Assembly (NCBI RefSeq): GCF_019797845.1
Contig: NZ_CP081864.1
Span: forward strand, 2,356,001 to 2,420,000
Source of the DNA: Symbiopectobacterium purcellii
GTDB lineage: Bacteria; Pseudomonadota; Gammaproteobacteria; Enterobacterales; Enterobacteriaceae
DNA length: 64,000 bases
Direction of reading: 5' to 3'
This document shows positions 45,610-55,691 of this stretch, in pieces. The notes beneath the pieces are model-generated. The model did not search any database, was not told the origin of the DNA, and saw only the letters and a list, made by a program, of their open reading frames with translations. Numbering within the stretch: position 1 is the first letter of the stretch; each line of letters opens with the position of its first letter. A program made the translations under genes and the position numbers.

Positions 45610-46121
45610 ACGAGCAGGCCAAGACGCACTACAGAAAGGCGTTCGATTCGCCTTATCTCAGCAGTGCCGACATTGTTGAACCAACAGTTTTGACGATAGC
45701 GAAAGTAACGCTCGAAACAGACAAGACAAAGAAGACAAAGGATGTCTTTAACACAGCATATTTCGCGGAGAAGGAATTGCGCCCTGGCGAGAAATTGAAG
45801 CCGATGATTCTCAATGCGACGAACAGCAAGACGATGAAAGCGCTTACTGGTTCCCCGTACATTGAAGACTGGGCAGGAACGCGAGTGACGGTATATGTCG
45901 ATACAAAGGTACGTTTCGGAAATAGCTCAGTTGAGGGGCTACGGATAAGCCCTACACGCGTCACCAAGCCAGTTTTGACTCCTGCATCTATTCAGGCATG
46001 GAATAACGCCAAGGCAGCCTATAAGCGCGATGGTGACTTGCGCAAGGTGCTTGAGCGCATGGATATGTCAGAAGAGCACAGACAGCAACTTATAGCTGAA
46101 TGCGGGGAGGCGGCTGCATGA
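45606..46121 (+). CDS. recombination-operon protein upstream of the exonuclease
   Basis: 171 residues from the ATG at 45606 (GGGGAGGATGCAGC upstream). Beta-rich first half (STVLTIAKVTLE-like segment; FAEKELRPGEKLKPMILNAT) with a helical end (DLRKVLERMDMSEEHRQQLI). It takes the place of the annealing protein Bet but is too short for a typical RecT and has no match I recognise; an ssDNA-binding role is possible. Confidence 0.6.
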   Translation: MNEQAKTHYRKAFDSPYLSSADIVEPTVLTIAKVTLETDKTKKTKDVFNTAYFAEKELRPGEKLKPMILNATNSKTMKALTGSPYIEDWAGTRVTVYVDTKVRFGNSSVEGLRISPTRVTKPVLTPASIQAWNNAKAAYKRDGDLRKVLERMDMSEEHRQQLIAECGEAAA

Positions 46122-46741
46122 TTTGGCATGACATCCAGCAGAACACCGAGGAATGGGAAGCGCTGCGCGTAGGAAAGGCCACGGCGTCCAATTTTGGGTT
46201 AATAATGGCTAACGCTGGGAAAGCGTTTGGCGACCCGGCAAAGCGTTATGCGCTACAGATAGCGCTGGAGCAAATTAAAGGATGCAAGTCAGAATTCAGC
46301 TTCTCTAATGAGCACATGGAGCGCGGTCACGAGCAGGAACCGATAGCCAGAATGCTGTATGAAGATATGAGCTTCATCGGCGTGGATAACGGCGGTTTCT
46401 TTGACCACGAAACATACGGTGACAGCCCTGACGGATTGGTAGGCAGTGATGGCGTTATAGAAATTAAATCTGTTATCGCCCCCACCCACTACGCCACATT
46501 GCAGCGCGGTAATTTCGATCCTTCATATCGCTGGCAATTAGTCGGGCACCTTGATTGCTCTGAGCGTGATTGGGTGGATTTCGTTAGTTATTGCGCGGAC
46601 TTTCCAGAAGGTAACCAGTTAATTATTTGCCGCCTTAATCGTGATGACTGCATGGATGAAATAAATGCTCTCAGGGAAAGAAGAGAGCAATTCCTGTCGC
46701 TGATAATTGAAGTTAAGCGAACGATATTAAATCGCATGTAG
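46118..46741 (+). CDS. exo: YqaJ/lambda-exonuclease family nuclease
   Basis: 207 residues from the ATG at 46118. Motifs: WEALRVGKATASNFGLIM; GHEQEPIARMLYE with a catalytic Glu; SPDGLVG with the metal-binding Asp; and VIEIKSV with the E-x-K pair. 5'-3' dsDNA exonuclease producing ssDNA for annealing. Lambda Exo is 226 residues. Starts inside the end of the upstream gene (ATGA-type overlap). Confidence 0.88.
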   Translation: MIWHDIQQNTEEWEALRVGKATASNFGLIMANAGKAFGDPAKRYALQIALEQIKGCKSEFSFSNEHMERGHEQEPIARMLYEDMSFIGVDNGGFFDHETYGDSPDGLVGSDGVIEIKSVIAPTHYATLQRGNFDPSYRWQLVGHLDCSERDWVDFVSYCADFPEGNQLIICRLNRDDCMDEINALRERREQFLSLIIEVKRTILNRM

Positions 46742-46758
46742 CAATCAGGACTAACCCC

Positions 46759-46960
46759 ATGAACACAGCATATCAACAAGCAGCCAATAACGCTGCCGAA
46801 CTCGAACGCGCATATAAATTCACACAAGCCGGAACAATGTGGCTTGCTGCTTATGAATATGCATCTGACAAGAACAGAGAATACTGGGCTAATCGTGCAT
46901 TCTTCTGTAAGAAGTTTGGATTGAAGTTGGAGGTGGATAATGGATTACATCAAGCTGATG
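46759..46960 (+). pseudogene. ANR-family regulator, C-terminus altered by a 1-bp insertion
   Basis: YQQAANNAAELERAYKFTQA then WLAAYEYASDKNREYWANRA is the ANR (AraC-negative-regulator) signature. The frame continues as unnatural sequence to 47154. Removing one base near 46958-46961 gives an immediate stop (Q-A-V-stop) after about 68 residues, and at the same time restores the overlapping downstream DUF2591 frame. The ANR core is unaffected, so the protein may still fold. Confidence 0.6.
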
Positions 46961-47315
46961 TGATTCCGAGATTAACAAAGAAGTTGCTAAGCAATTCCCC
47001 AATCGCTTTCTTTTCAATGGTGATGGCGATCCTTACGAGCTTGTCAATAGCGATATTCCAGCATATTCAGGATCTGATTTCGATGAGGCTCCCTTCGAAC
47101 CATGCAATAACCCATCAGACGCATGGGCCATTATTACTGAAAACAGAATCATGATTAATCCATATTGCGCCGATGAATTGTGGAAATGTGAGGCCATGTG
47201 CTCGTCTGATGGGTTTATGACTACTTATGCAACGGCATACGACAAAAACCCACTTCGCGCCGCAATGATAGCCTTCCTTATGATGAAGGAAAAAGAAAAT
47301 GCCAGAGATAATTGA
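46940..47315 (+). pseudogene. second DUF2591-type (NinX-like) gene, frameshifted near its start
   Basis: ATG at 46940 with GGAGGTGG upstream. After five codons it runs into stops, but one base less near 46958-46961 gives a continuous frame: INKEVAKQFPNRFLFNGDGD, then AWAIITENRIMINPYC and DKNPLRAAMIAFLMM, ending at TGA 47313-47315. Paralogous to ninX at 39105. Confidence 0.7.
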
Positions 47316-47496
47316 CCAAGCAAATGAACTCGTCGAATTAACCATTCAGCACGCATTGGCTAACCGCCCTCCTCCGGTTCCATTCACAGGTAAATGCAGA
47401 AATTGCGATGAGACAATAAATACCGGCTCATTCTGTGATGCTGAGTGCCGCTCCGATTATGAGAAAAGATTAAGAAGGGAGAATTATTATGGCTAA
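47299..47496 (+). CDS. four-Cys zinc-finger protein, TraR/DksA-like
   Basis: 65 residues: MPEIIDQANELVELTIQHAL, then CRNCDETINTGSFCDAEC with a C-x2-C ... C-x3-C zinc site and a basic tail. Phage TraR/DksA-like proteins bind RNA polymerase; the N-terminal Asp motif is only partly kept. Overlaps both neighbours. Confidence 0.65.
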   Translation: MPEIIDQANELVELTIQHALANRPPPVPFTGKCRNCDETINTGSFCDAECRSDYEKRLRRENYYG

Positions 47497-47923
47497 ATTC
47501 TATGGTATGGATTCAAGCTTTATCCACGACGCAGAGCCAAAAGACGGATTTGTTATCGACATGGTGCGAGCAAGTGATTATGTCGAATTAGAAAAGCGCA
47601 TCGCAGAACTGGAAAAGCAGCGGGATGGGCTGGTTGCTGAGAATGCGCAAATTATCGCGCAGCGAAATGAGTTTAGAGCAGCAGCAAATAGAGCATTTTC
47701 TTACGGCGAAGGAAATAAGCCAGAAGATGCTAGAAAAGCATTACTTTGCGTAATCCAGCGTGGTGCATTTGAAACAAAAACAACCGACGCCGCAATTGCT
47801 GAAATCGGGGCAAAGGCGGTTGAGGATGCGGCCGAGCACCTTTTTAACGAAGGGGATATCGGCGCTTATGAGTATGAGCAAATGCATGAGTACGCCAACA
47901 AACTGCGCGGAGGTGGGGTGTGA
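47489..47923 (+). CDS. Ea22-like phage protein
   Basis: 144 residues with a coiled coil (LEKRIAELEKQRDGLVAENA) and an Ea22/Ead-type C-terminus (AEHLFNEGDIGAYEYEQMHE). Non-essential early-region type; function unknown. Confidence 0.6.
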   Translation: MAKFYGMDSSFIHDAEPKDGFVIDMVRASDYVELEKRIAELEKQRDGLVAENAQIIAQRNEFRAAANRAFSYGEGNKPEDARKALLCVIQRGAFETKTTDAAIAEIGAKAVEDAAEHLFNEGDIGAYEYEQMHEYANKLRGGGV

Positions 47924-49219
47924 GTGAAGTCGCCATCATTATTCCGACAGACATATCACAAATGGTCAAAGAGATCGAAATTGCCTATTCGCGCTATCTG
48001 AATGAATTTCGCATTCCTGATGACCATGTGATTCTGGTTAATTTCTCTGCGGGGAAAGACAGTACAACAACAGCAACGATTGCTAATCACCTGTTTGGCG
48101 GTCGCGTCCGATCAGTCATGGCGGACACCGACAATGAGCATGAATTAACTATTCAGTTCGCTAAAGACATACACCTGCAAATTGGTAGCAACCCGGTCGA
48201 GGTCGTTAAACGAATTTACACCGAGGAGGAATTTGCAAAACGACGGGAAAGGGTCACCGCTGGCTGGAAAACCAAACAGTCCATTCGGCTCGGAGCATAT
48301 CGCGGTGTTGTGATGCCATCCCTTGCACGTTCAGATACAAAGTTTGGTCAGGCATGGCTTAAGACGGCAGAGCGATGGGGCATCGAGTTTGAAACCGCGT
48401 TAGATGCTGCGCTATCGGTTCTTCATCCATCGGGCAATAGTTTTCTCGATGCCGCTCTATTACACGGTCAGTTTCCACAACTGCGTAACCGATTTTGCAC
48501 TGACGAACTGAAAATCCAAATCGTCTTTGATGCGGTGATAAAGCCGCTTATTGACGACGGTGAAGTAGTCGTTCAGTGGTCGGGTGTAAGGGCGCAGGAA
48601 TCGACAAAAAGAGCCGCTTACAAGCGGTTTGATAAGGACAATCGCGACCCTGGTTTTCTCTACAACTTCCTCCCTATTCACCAATATTCACCAATGGACA
48701 GCGGCGGATGTTTTTGCTCTTCACAAATATTTTGGCATCAACCCAAATCCACTGTATTTGCAGGGGGCTTCTCGCGTCGGTTGCATGAACTGCGTGCTTT
48801 GCAACAAAGAGGAAATTTCAGAAACCGCCGCTCGCTGGCCTGAATACCAAGAGCGACACAAGGAATGGGAGCGCAAGGTGCGCCTTGCATCTCGTTGGGT
48901 GCACTGGATGAGTACCGGAACGGTGAGTCAGGCATGGGTAAACTCAATAATCGGCTTCCGTGAGATAACAGATCGGCGTGGCGAAACAGTGACAGTAAGA
49001 CGCATGCTGGGTGACGCACCTCGCCTTTACGGACTCAATGTGGAAGTGCAAAACATTGACTGGTCAGGGTTCTACGGTACTCGCGGTGGCATGGGTTCAC
49101 CGAATGTCGATGAGGTTGTCGAGTGGGCCAAAACAGGCCGGGGGGGCAAGGTTTATGACCTAGTTAAAGCCAGTCTTGATACAGAAGTTTGCTCATCACG
49201 ATATGGGCTCTGCGAATAA
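47920..49219 (+). pseudogene. PAPS-reductase-family protein, broken by a 10-bp tandem duplication
   Basis: The N-terminal ~255 codons contain the PP-loop SAGKDST near residue 47 and CTDELKIQI; the C-terminal part (WTAADVFALHKYFGINPNPL, then GCMNCVLCNKEE) is in another frame. ATTCACCAAT is repeated in tandem at 48676-48685 and 48686-48695; deleting one copy joins LPIHQ to WTAADVF and gives one ~430-residue frame. Phage members of this ATP-pyrophosphatase family are common but their substrates are poorly known; nucleic-acid thiolation or defence-related chemistry is possible. Confidence 0.82.
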
Positions 49220-49231
49220 GGACTAAATAAC

Positions 49232-50287
49232 ATGAATGCTTTGACGAATGAACGCTTGAATACAATAGCGTCATGGCGAAAAACCTACGGCGATGCTCAC
49301 AACGTAATGATTCCAGCGCATGAAGCTGAGGAATTGGTATCGCGCCTTCTCGTAGCAGAAGCACGCGTGGTCGAGCTTGAGCAGCGTTGCGAGATTGATC
49401 CTCGCACCCACCAGCTTATCGACATGAAAGAGCGCGTTGCCGAGTTAGAAGCACAACTGGCAGAGCTGCGGGGGCAAAATAATCTTGGCTACGCTAGCAG
49501 AAAGGCAGTTGTGCGAATGCTTGATGGAAGGACGAGATTTACATGCGTATATCCCGAGCCAACTGGCGACTATAAAATACCTGTTTATCTCGATCCCGTT
49601 CCACCAGCCGCAAGCCATCTAATGGATCATCGTGCAGAAGGCATAATCTTTACCGCAAACCGCCTTTTAGCTGCATGGGATGCGGGTTTCATCGATAAAC
49701 CGGCATCGGACACGCTTGACGTTGCGACAATGATTCTTTCTGCAATTGATGCTCTGCCCGACGCTACAGACGGCGATTTCAAGCGCGATTTTGCTGATGA
49801 AATGCTCACGTTTCTGCGCGAAGAAGCCAAGAAGGAACCTGCAAGCCAGCCTTACACGGTGCCGGATGAGATGGTTGGTTCTCTATGTGACCAGACGGAT
49901 ATCCAAGACTATATGGAGGCTGGAAAAGTCATTGGCTGGAACGCCTGCCGCGCCGCCATGCTCCAGTCTGGCAACACTCAGAAAACCAATGGCTCGCGCG
50001 AGCACTTTATTTCCCTGTGCAACGAATTCTGGAACTGGCAGGAATTCGACGAAATCAACGCCGGTGAGGAAGAGCCGTGCCTTGAATGGGATGGAGAGAA
50101 ATTCACGCATCGTGTCACACAGACTTTGTGGCGAATTTATCAGGCCGCACCTGGCAACTGTTCAGCAACGCCAGTCCGCTACATGAACCGCTTTACTGGC
50201 GTGTGCCTCACATTAGAGCAGCAGCCAGATGCGGCTACTGATGCCGATGTTTATATTCCGCTGGTTCCGCTGCGCAAGGGGGAGTAG
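49232..50287 (+). CDS. large Ea22-like phage protein
   Basis: 351 residues: an N-terminal helical segment with a coiled coil (AEARVVELEQRCEID; KERVAELEAQLAELRGQ) and several C-terminal modules of the kind shuffled in lambdoid Ead/Ea22 proteins (EFWNWQEFDEINAGEEEPCL). Function unknown. Confidence 0.65.
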   Translation: MNALTNERLNTIASWRKTYGDAHNVMIPAHEAEELVSRLLVAEARVVELEQRCEIDPRTHQLIDMKERVAELEAQLAELRGQNNLGYASRKAVVRMLDGRTRFTCVYPEPTGDYKIPVYLDPVPPAASHLMDHRAEGIIFTANRLLAAWDAGFIDKPASDTLDVATMILSAIDALPDATDGDFKRDFADEMLTFLREEAKKEPASQPYTVPDEMVGSLCDQTDIQDYMEAGKVIGWNACRAAMLQSGNTQKTNGSREHFISLCNEFWNWQEFDEINAGEEEPCLEWDGEKFTHRVTQTLWRIYQAAPGNCSATPVRYMNRFTGVCLTLEQQPDAATDADVYIPLVPLRKGE

Positions 50288-50431
50288 ATGCGTACTCAGT
50301 TTGTGCGGAATCTTCCGCACAGAAAGAAAGTAGGCATGTGGTTTCAGCCGCATGCATTAGCCGGTAAAGCCGACCCCGACATGAAAATACTGCTCTGGAA
50401 TATCGGTGATTACTACGGCAGGTTTCGTTAA
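50288..50431 (+). CDS. small basic phage protein before xis
   Basis: 47 residues, basic (VRNLPHRKKVGMWFQPHALA; ILLWNIGDYYGRF), starting immediately after the upstream stop with AAGGGGGAG as ribosome site. Unknown function. Confidence 0.5.
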   Translation: MRTQFVRNLPHRKKVGMWFQPHALAGKADPDMKILLWNIGDYYGRFR

Positions 50432-50477
50432 AACGCCTGAGTGCAGTCAGGTGGTAATTAATCGGTGTGGAGGAACT

Positions 50478-50714
50478 ATGTCACGCATGATCTCTTTAAT
50501 TGAATGGGCACAAGCGGAATTCGGCGAAATGGCCCCTAGTGAGCGTGTACTCAAGAAATATGCCAAAGGGAGGATGATCGCACCACCAGCAATTAAGGTC
50601 GGGCGGTTGTGGATGGTAGATCGCGAGGCACGCTTTGTAGGGATTTTAGCTGAACCACGTATACCCACCAACGCTAACCCAAGATTACAACGGATCATTT
50701 CAGATGGCTGCTAG
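50478..50714 (+). CDS. xis: excisionase of the resident prophage
   Basis: 78 residues from the ATG at 50478 (GGAGGAAC upstream), highly similar to the copy at 9884. Winged-helix Xis. Overlaps int by 11 bp. Confidence 0.87.
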   Translation: MSRMISLIEWAQAEFGEMAPSERVLKKYAKGRMIAPPAIKVGRLWMVDREARFVGILAEPRIPTNANPRLQRIISDGC

Positions 50715-51902
50715 ACCGCGCGGACATAGAATTAGCATTCCTAATCTCTATTGCAGATTAGACAAAAGAACTGGAAAAATTTACTGGCAATATAAACACC
50801 CACTGACTGGAAAGTTTCACGGTTTGGGGACCGATGAAGCAGAAGCAAAACAAGTAGCCACGGAAGCAAATACAATAATAGCCGAGCAACGGACTCGCCA
50901 AATTTTGAGCGTCAACGAACGTATTGCGAGGATGAAAAATACTCGTACCGGAATCACAGTCACGGAATGGATTGATAAATACCTTCAGGTACAACAAGAC
51001 CGTCTCGAACACGGAGAGTTGAAACCCAACTCTCTCAAACAGAAAAATAAACCGCTGCGTCTTTTTCGTGAGCATTGTGGAATGCAATATATCAAGGATA
51101 TTACTGCCGTGGATATTGCAGAAATTATCGATTCAGTAAAAGAAGATGGACACAGCCGCATGGCTCAAGTTGTCAGGATGGTGCTGATCGATGTCTTCAA
51201 AGAGGCTCAACATTCCGGTCATGTTCCCCCTGGGCAAAACCCTGCCCTTGCCACCAGGCAACCAGGCAACCAGGCAACCAGGCAACCAGGCAACCAGGCA
51301 ACCAGGCAACCAGGCAACCAAGAAACAAGATTACACGCCAAAGGCTATCTCTTGAGGAATGGAAAGTTATTTTTGATGTGAGTAAAAAGCAACGCCCTTA
51401 CTTACAGTGTGGAATGCTATTAGCGATCGTGACTGGTCAACGGCTAGGCGATATCTGCAATATGAAATTCACCGATATTTGGGATGACATGCTGCATATT
51501 GAGCAAGAGAAAACGGGTTCCCGCCTGGCGATTCCGTTATCTATTCGCTGTGAAGCGCTGGATATATCTTTACGTGAAGTCATAGCGAAATGCCGTGATG
51601 CTGTGGTGAGTAAATATCTTGTCCATTTTAGGCATGCGACCTCCCAAGCTCCCCGAGGGGGGCAAGTCTCAACAAAGACACTAACGTCAGCGTTTAAAAA
51701 AGCGCGCGACAAAAGCGGTTTGAAATGGGATGCCGGAACCGAGCCAACCTTTCACGAACAACGCTCCCTCTCAGAACGGCTTTACCGTGATCAGGGGATT
51801 GATACTCAGAAATTACTGGGCCATAGGTCGAAAGAAATGACCGACAAATATAACGATGACAGAGGTAAGGATTGGGTAGTCATTAGCACAAAAACAGCCT
51901 AG
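50704..51902 (+). pseudogene. int: tyrosine integrase of the resident prophage, disrupted by an 8-bp repeat
   Basis: N-terminal ~180 codons (50704-51255) and C-terminal ~190 codons (51320-51902) are each intact and match the older copy, including Arg in VTGQRLGD, HEQR, GHR and Tyr in DKYNDDR. Between them lie eight copies of AGGCAACC. One copy gives the ancestral reading ATRQPRNKITRQ; eight put the halves out of frame (56 extra bases). With 4 or 7 copies the frame would be open with a short insert. Integrates at the 3' end of icd. Confidence 0.88.
51256..51319. repeat. (AGGCAACC)8 tandem repeat inside int
   Basis: Eight perfect 8-bp units. The older integrase has a single degenerate unit at the equivalent place (10660s). 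Copy number changes the reading frame because 8 is not a multiple of 3. Confidence 0.97.
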
Positions 51903-51958
51903 ATTTTGTACAGTTTTGGAGAAGAGTTTTGGAGAAAGGATTTTGAGCCAAAAACTAA

Positions 51959-51976
51959 GGGGCCGAAATTGGCCCC
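51959..51976 (+). terminator. hairpin after int
   Basis: GGGGCC-GAAATT-GGCCCC lies between int and the convergent icd gene, equivalent to the hairpin at 11310. Confidence 0.5.
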
Positions 51977-52003
51977 TATTGTTAACCCACGCTTAATAGT
52001 GGA

Positions 52004-52167
52004 TCACATGTTATCGATGATGTCTTGCGCAAACTCGCTACATTTCCGCAGCTTAGCGCCTTCCAGCTGACGTTCGAAATCGTAGGTCACAGTCTTGTTC
52101 TTGATCGCGCCTTCCATACCCTTAACAATCAGGTCGGCCGCTTCGAACCAGTGCATGTGGCGCAGCA
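52004..52167. other. attR within the 3' end of icd
   Basis: Counterpart of 11355-11518. The phage-borne sequence keeps the icd reading frame and stop, so the host gene remains functional after integration. Confidence 0.88.
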
Positions 52168-53257
52168 TCATTTCGGCGGAAAGAATGACTGAACCGGGGT
52201 TCACTTTATCCTGACCGGCATATTTCGGTGCAGTACCGTGAGTCGCTTCGAAAAGCGCGCATTCATCGCCAATGTTGGCACCGGGTGCGATACCAATACC
52301 GCCTACCTGAGCCGCCAGCGCATCGGAAATGTAGTCACCGTTCAGGTTCATACAAGCGATAACGTCGTACTCCGCAGGCCGCAGCAGAATCTGTTGCAGG
52401 AACGCATCGGCAATCACATCCTTGATGATAATGTCTTTGCCGCTGTTCGGGTTCTTGATGTTAACCCACGGTCCACCGTCGATCAGCTCACCGCCGAATT
52501 CGTCACGCGCCAACTGGTAGCCCCAGTCTTTAAACGCGCCCTCGGTGAATTTCATGATGTTGCCCTTGTGGACTAACGTCACAGATTCGCGATCGTTGAC
52601 GATAGCGTACTCAATGGCGGCACGAACCAGACGCTTGGTACCCTCTTCCGAGCACGGCTTGATGCCAATGCCACACTGTTGCGGGAAGCGGATTTTACTT
52701 ACACCCATCTCGTCACGCAGGAATTTGATCACCTTGTCAGCTTCTGCGGTACCGGCTTTCCACTCGATACCCGCATAAATGTCTTCGGAGTTTTCACGGA
52801 AGATCACCATATCAGTCAGCTCAGGCTGTTTAACCGGGCTTGGTGTACCTTCGTAATAACGAACCGGACGCAGGCAGATATAAAGATCCAGTTGTTGACG
52901 CAGAGCAACGTTCAAAGAACGGATACCGCCGCCGACCGGCGTCGTCAAGGGACCTTTGATGGCGACACGGTAGTCGCGAATCAAATCCAGTGTCTCTTCC
53001 GGCAACCAGACATCGTTGCCATACACTTGGGTGGATTTTTCACCGGTGTAGATTTCCATCCATGAGATAGCGCGTTTGCCGTCATAAGCTTTTTTCACTG
53101 CGGCATTAACAACATTGATCATCGCAGGAGTCACATCCACGCCGATACCGTCGCCTTCGATAAAGGGGATGATCGGATTATTAGGAACGTTCAGCTTACC
53201 TTGGGCATCAACAGTGATTTTTTGTCCGTCTGTTGGTACAACTACTTTGCTTTCCAT
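52004..53257 (-). CDS. icd: isocitrate dehydrogenase (NADP)
   Basis: 417 residues (E. coli 416) from the ATG at 53257 preceded by AAGGAGAGG. TCA-cycle enzyme converting isocitrate to 2-oxoglutarate and CO2. The substrate-binding motif with the regulatory Ser ([13 protein letters not shown]), the metal-binding Asp residues and the nicotinamide region ([14 protein letters not shown]) are present. The last ~164 bp are prophage-derived but keep the protein sequence. Confidence 0.97.
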   Translation of the reverse strand: MESKVVVPTDGQKITVDAQGKLNVPNNPIIPFIEGDGIGVDVTPAMINVVNAAVKKAYDGKRAISWMEIYTGEKSTQVYGNDVWLPEETLDLIRDYRVAIKGPLTTPVGGGIRSLNVALRQQLDLYICLRPVRYYEGTPSPVKQPELTDMVIFRENSEDIYAGIEWKAGTAEADKVIKFLRDEMGVSKIRFPQQCGIGIKPCSEEGTKRLVRAAIEYAIVNDRESVTLVHKGNIMKFTEGAFKDWGYQLARDEFGGELIDGGPWVNIKNPNSGKDIIIKDVIADAFLQQILLRPAEYDVIACMNLNGDYISDALAAQVGGIGIAPGANIGDECALFEATHGTAPKYAGQDKVNPGSVILSAEMMLRHMHWFEAADLIVKGMEGAIKNKTVTYDFERQLEGAKLRKCSEFAQDIIDNM

Positions 53258-53385
53258 TAACCTCTCCTTCGAGCGCAATTTTGTTAATGATTTGTAAGAT
53301 GCGCGTCAATACTACTTGAATATTTTGCCCGCGCCAATCGCAAACCATTTCGAGTATAATGCCTTTGTAACTCTCGGCTATAAAG

Positions 53386-54015
53386 ATGATGAATAAATTC
53401 TCGCTTAAAAATCAAAACCTTAAGCGATTCAGCTCGCAAACTTCACGTAAACGCGCGGTTTCCACTGCGCCGCGCCGCATCGTTCTGTTCAACAAACCTT
53501 TTGACGTGCTTCCGCAGTTTACCGATGAAGCAGGCCGCACCACCCTGAAAGACTATATCCCTTTTCCTGACATTTATGCTGCTGGGCGGTTGGATCGTGA
53601 TAGCGAGGGTCTAATGATTCTCACTAATGACGGAAAACTGCAAGCCCGACTCACTCAACCGGGGAAAAAAACCGCGAAAATCTATTATGTTCAGGTAGAA
53701 GGCACTCCGACAGAGACAGATTTGCAGCAATTTCGTCGCGGCTTGCTATTGAAAGATGGCATGACATTGCCCGCAGGCGCAGAAATTGTTGCTCCCCCTG
53801 AGTGGCTATGGGCACGCGTGCCGCCGATTCGCGAAAGAAAAACGGTTACAGAAAGTTGGCTAAAAATCACGCTGCATGAAGGGCGAAACCGTCAGGTTCG
53901 TCGCATGACAGCGCACATAGGCTATCCAACCCTACGCCTGATACGTTACGGTATGGCCAATCAGACACTGGAACATTTACCGCCTGGCACCTGGAGAGAG
54001 ATTCTCGATGTTTAA
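53386..54015 (+). CDS. rluE: 23S rRNA pseudouridine(2457) synthase
   Basis: 209 residues of the RsuA family: catalytic Asp in GRLDRDSEG, and GRNRQVRRM near the C-terminus. Divergent from icd and next to nudJ as in E. coli. Modifies U2457 in the peptidyl-transferase region. Confidence 0.93.
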   Translation: MMNKFSLKNQNLKRFSSQTSRKRAVSTAPRRIVLFNKPFDVLPQFTDEAGRTTLKDYIPFPDIYAAGRLDRDSEGLMILTNDGKLQARLTQPGKKTAKIYYVQVEGTPTETDLQQFRRGLLLKDGMTLPAGAEIVAPPEWLWARVPPIRERKTVTESWLKITLHEGRNRQVRRMTAHIGYPTLRLIRYGMANQTLEHLPPGTWREILDV

Positions 54016-54475
54016 ACCGCATGTTACCGTGGCCTGTGTGGTACAGGCAGAAAACCATTTTTTAATCGTTGAGGAAGAGATTCGCGGTAAGGCAACCTGG
54101 AACCAGCCCGCGGGACATCTTGAGGCTAACGAAACACTGATTCAGGCAGCCCGACGCGAACTGTGGGAAGAAACCGGCATCAGCGCCGCGCCGCAGTTTT
54201 TTCTGCGTCTTCACCAGTGGATTGCCCCCGACCACACGCCGTTTCTGCGTTTTTGCTTTACCATTGATCTCCCAGCAAGACATCCAACCACCCCACATGA
54301 CAGCGATATCAGTTGCTGTCACTGGCTCACCGCTGAGGAGATCCTGCATTCCACGCAGTTGCGATCGCCGCTGGTGGCAGAAAGTATTCGCTGCTATCAG
54401 ACGTCGGAACGCTACCCGCTCAGCCTGTTGGGAGCCTTTAACTGGCCTTTTGAAATACCCAATGCGCAGGATTAG
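54008..54475 (+). CDS. nudJ: Nudix phosphatase NudJ
   Basis: 155 residues. Nudix box [20 protein letters not shown] with the EExG end. E. coli NudJ hydrolyses HMP-pyrophosphate and nucleoside di- and triphosphates. Overlaps rluE by 8 bp. Confidence 0.92.
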   Translation: MFKPHVTVACVVQAENHFLIVEEEIRGKATWNQPAGHLEANETLIQAARRELWEETGISAAPQFFLRLHQWIAPDHTPFLRFCFTIDLPARHPTTPHDSDISCCHWLTAEEILHSTQLRSPLVAESIRCYQTSERYPLSLLGAFNWPFEIPNAQD

Positions 54476-54581
54476 CCATGCAGCCCTGACAACATCATGA
54501 TAAAATATCCCGCTTGTTTTTCATGCTGACGCGTTGAAGTCCTATGAGCCGCGCGTCAGCACTTCAGTTCGTGAGACGCCC

Positions 54582-55688
54582 ATGTCAGATAACAGCCAGA
54601 AAAAAATCATTGTCGGGATGTCCGGCGGTGTCGATTCTTCCGTTTCCGCCTACCTGTTACAGCAACAGGGTTATCAGGTTGAAGGCCTGTTCATGAAGAA
54701 CTGGGAGGAAGACGATGACACCGAGTATTGCTCTGCCGCTACCGATCTGGCCGATGCGCAAGCCGTATGCGACAAATTGGGCATTGTGCTACACACCGTC
54801 AATTTTGCTGCGGAATATTGGGATAATGTGTTTGAACATTTTCTGGCGGAATACCGTGCCGGTCGCACGCCCAACCCCGATATTCTGTGTAACAAAGAGA
54901 TAAAATTCAAAGCGTTTTTGGAGTTTGCTGCTGAAGACTTAGGGGCCGACTATATCGCGACTGGTCACTATGTTCGACGCCATGACAGCGGCTGCGCCAC
55001 ACGGTTATTGCGCGGCAAAGACGGCAACAAAGATCAGAGTTATTTCCTTTACACGCTTAGCCACCAGCAAATCTCGCAAAGCCTGTTCCCAGTGGGAGAG
55101 TTAGAAAAACCTGAGGTGCGCCGTATCGCAGAACGCCTTGGTCTGGCAACCGCGCAGAAGAAAGATTCCACCGGTATCTGTTTTATCGGTGAACGCAAAT
55201 TCCGAGATTTTCTGGCGCGCTACTTGCCTGCACAACCGGGACCTATACTGTCCGTTGATGATGGCAAACCCATGGGGCAGCATCAGGGCTTGATGTACCA
55301 CACGCTGGGACAGCGAAAAGGGTTAGGCATCGGCGGTGTTAAAGAGGGCAGCGAAGATCCCTGGTATGTGGTTGATAAAGATGTCACGAATAATATTCTG
55401 TATGTTGCGCAAGGACACGACCACCCACGCTTGATGTCGCAGGGACTCATCGCACAACAGTTGCATTGGGTCGATCGCCAACCGCGTCTTGAACCTTTCC
55501 GCTGCGTCGTGAAAACGCGATATCGTCAGGAAGACATTCCCTGTACGGTGACCCCACTGGACAGCGAACGCATCAGCGTTCGTTTTGATGCGCCGGTTGC
55601 AGCCGTCACGCCGGGTCAATCCGCAGTGTTTTATCAGGGAGAGGTTTGCCTTGGCGGCGGCATTATCGAAGAACGAGTACAGGAGTAA
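54582..55688 (+). CDS. mnmA: tRNA-specific 2-thiouridylase
   Basis: 368 residues from the ATG at 54582 (matches the E. coli start). PP-loop GMSGGVDSS, the catalytic Cys pair in ...ILCNKEIK and [12 protein letters not shown]. Thiolates U34 of tRNA Lys, Glu and Gln, taking sulfur through TusE. Confidence 0.96.
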   Translation: MSDNSQKKIIVGMSGGVDSSVSAYLLQQQGYQVEGLFMKNWEEDDDTEYCSAATDLADAQAVCDKLGIVLHTVNFAAEYWDNVFEHFLAEYRAGRTPNPDILCNKEIKFKAFLEFAAEDLGADYIATGHYVRRHDSGCATRLLRGKDGNKDQSYFLYTLSHQQISQSLFPVGELEKPEVRRIAERLGLATAQKKDSTGICFIGERKFRDFLARYLPAQPGPILSVDDGKPMGQHQGLMYHTLGQRKGLGIGGVKEGSEDPWYVVDKDVTNNILYVAQGHDHPRLMSQGLIAQQLHWVDRQPRLEPFRCVVKTRYRQEDIPCTVTPLDSERISVRFDAPVAAVTPGQSAVFYQGEVCLGGGIIEERVQE

Positions 55689-55691
55689 CCT

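Noticed and set aside
51075..51380. N-terminal part of the second-frame integrase ORF
   Set aside because: Out-of-frame reading of int up to the repeat; only the part after the repeat is real.
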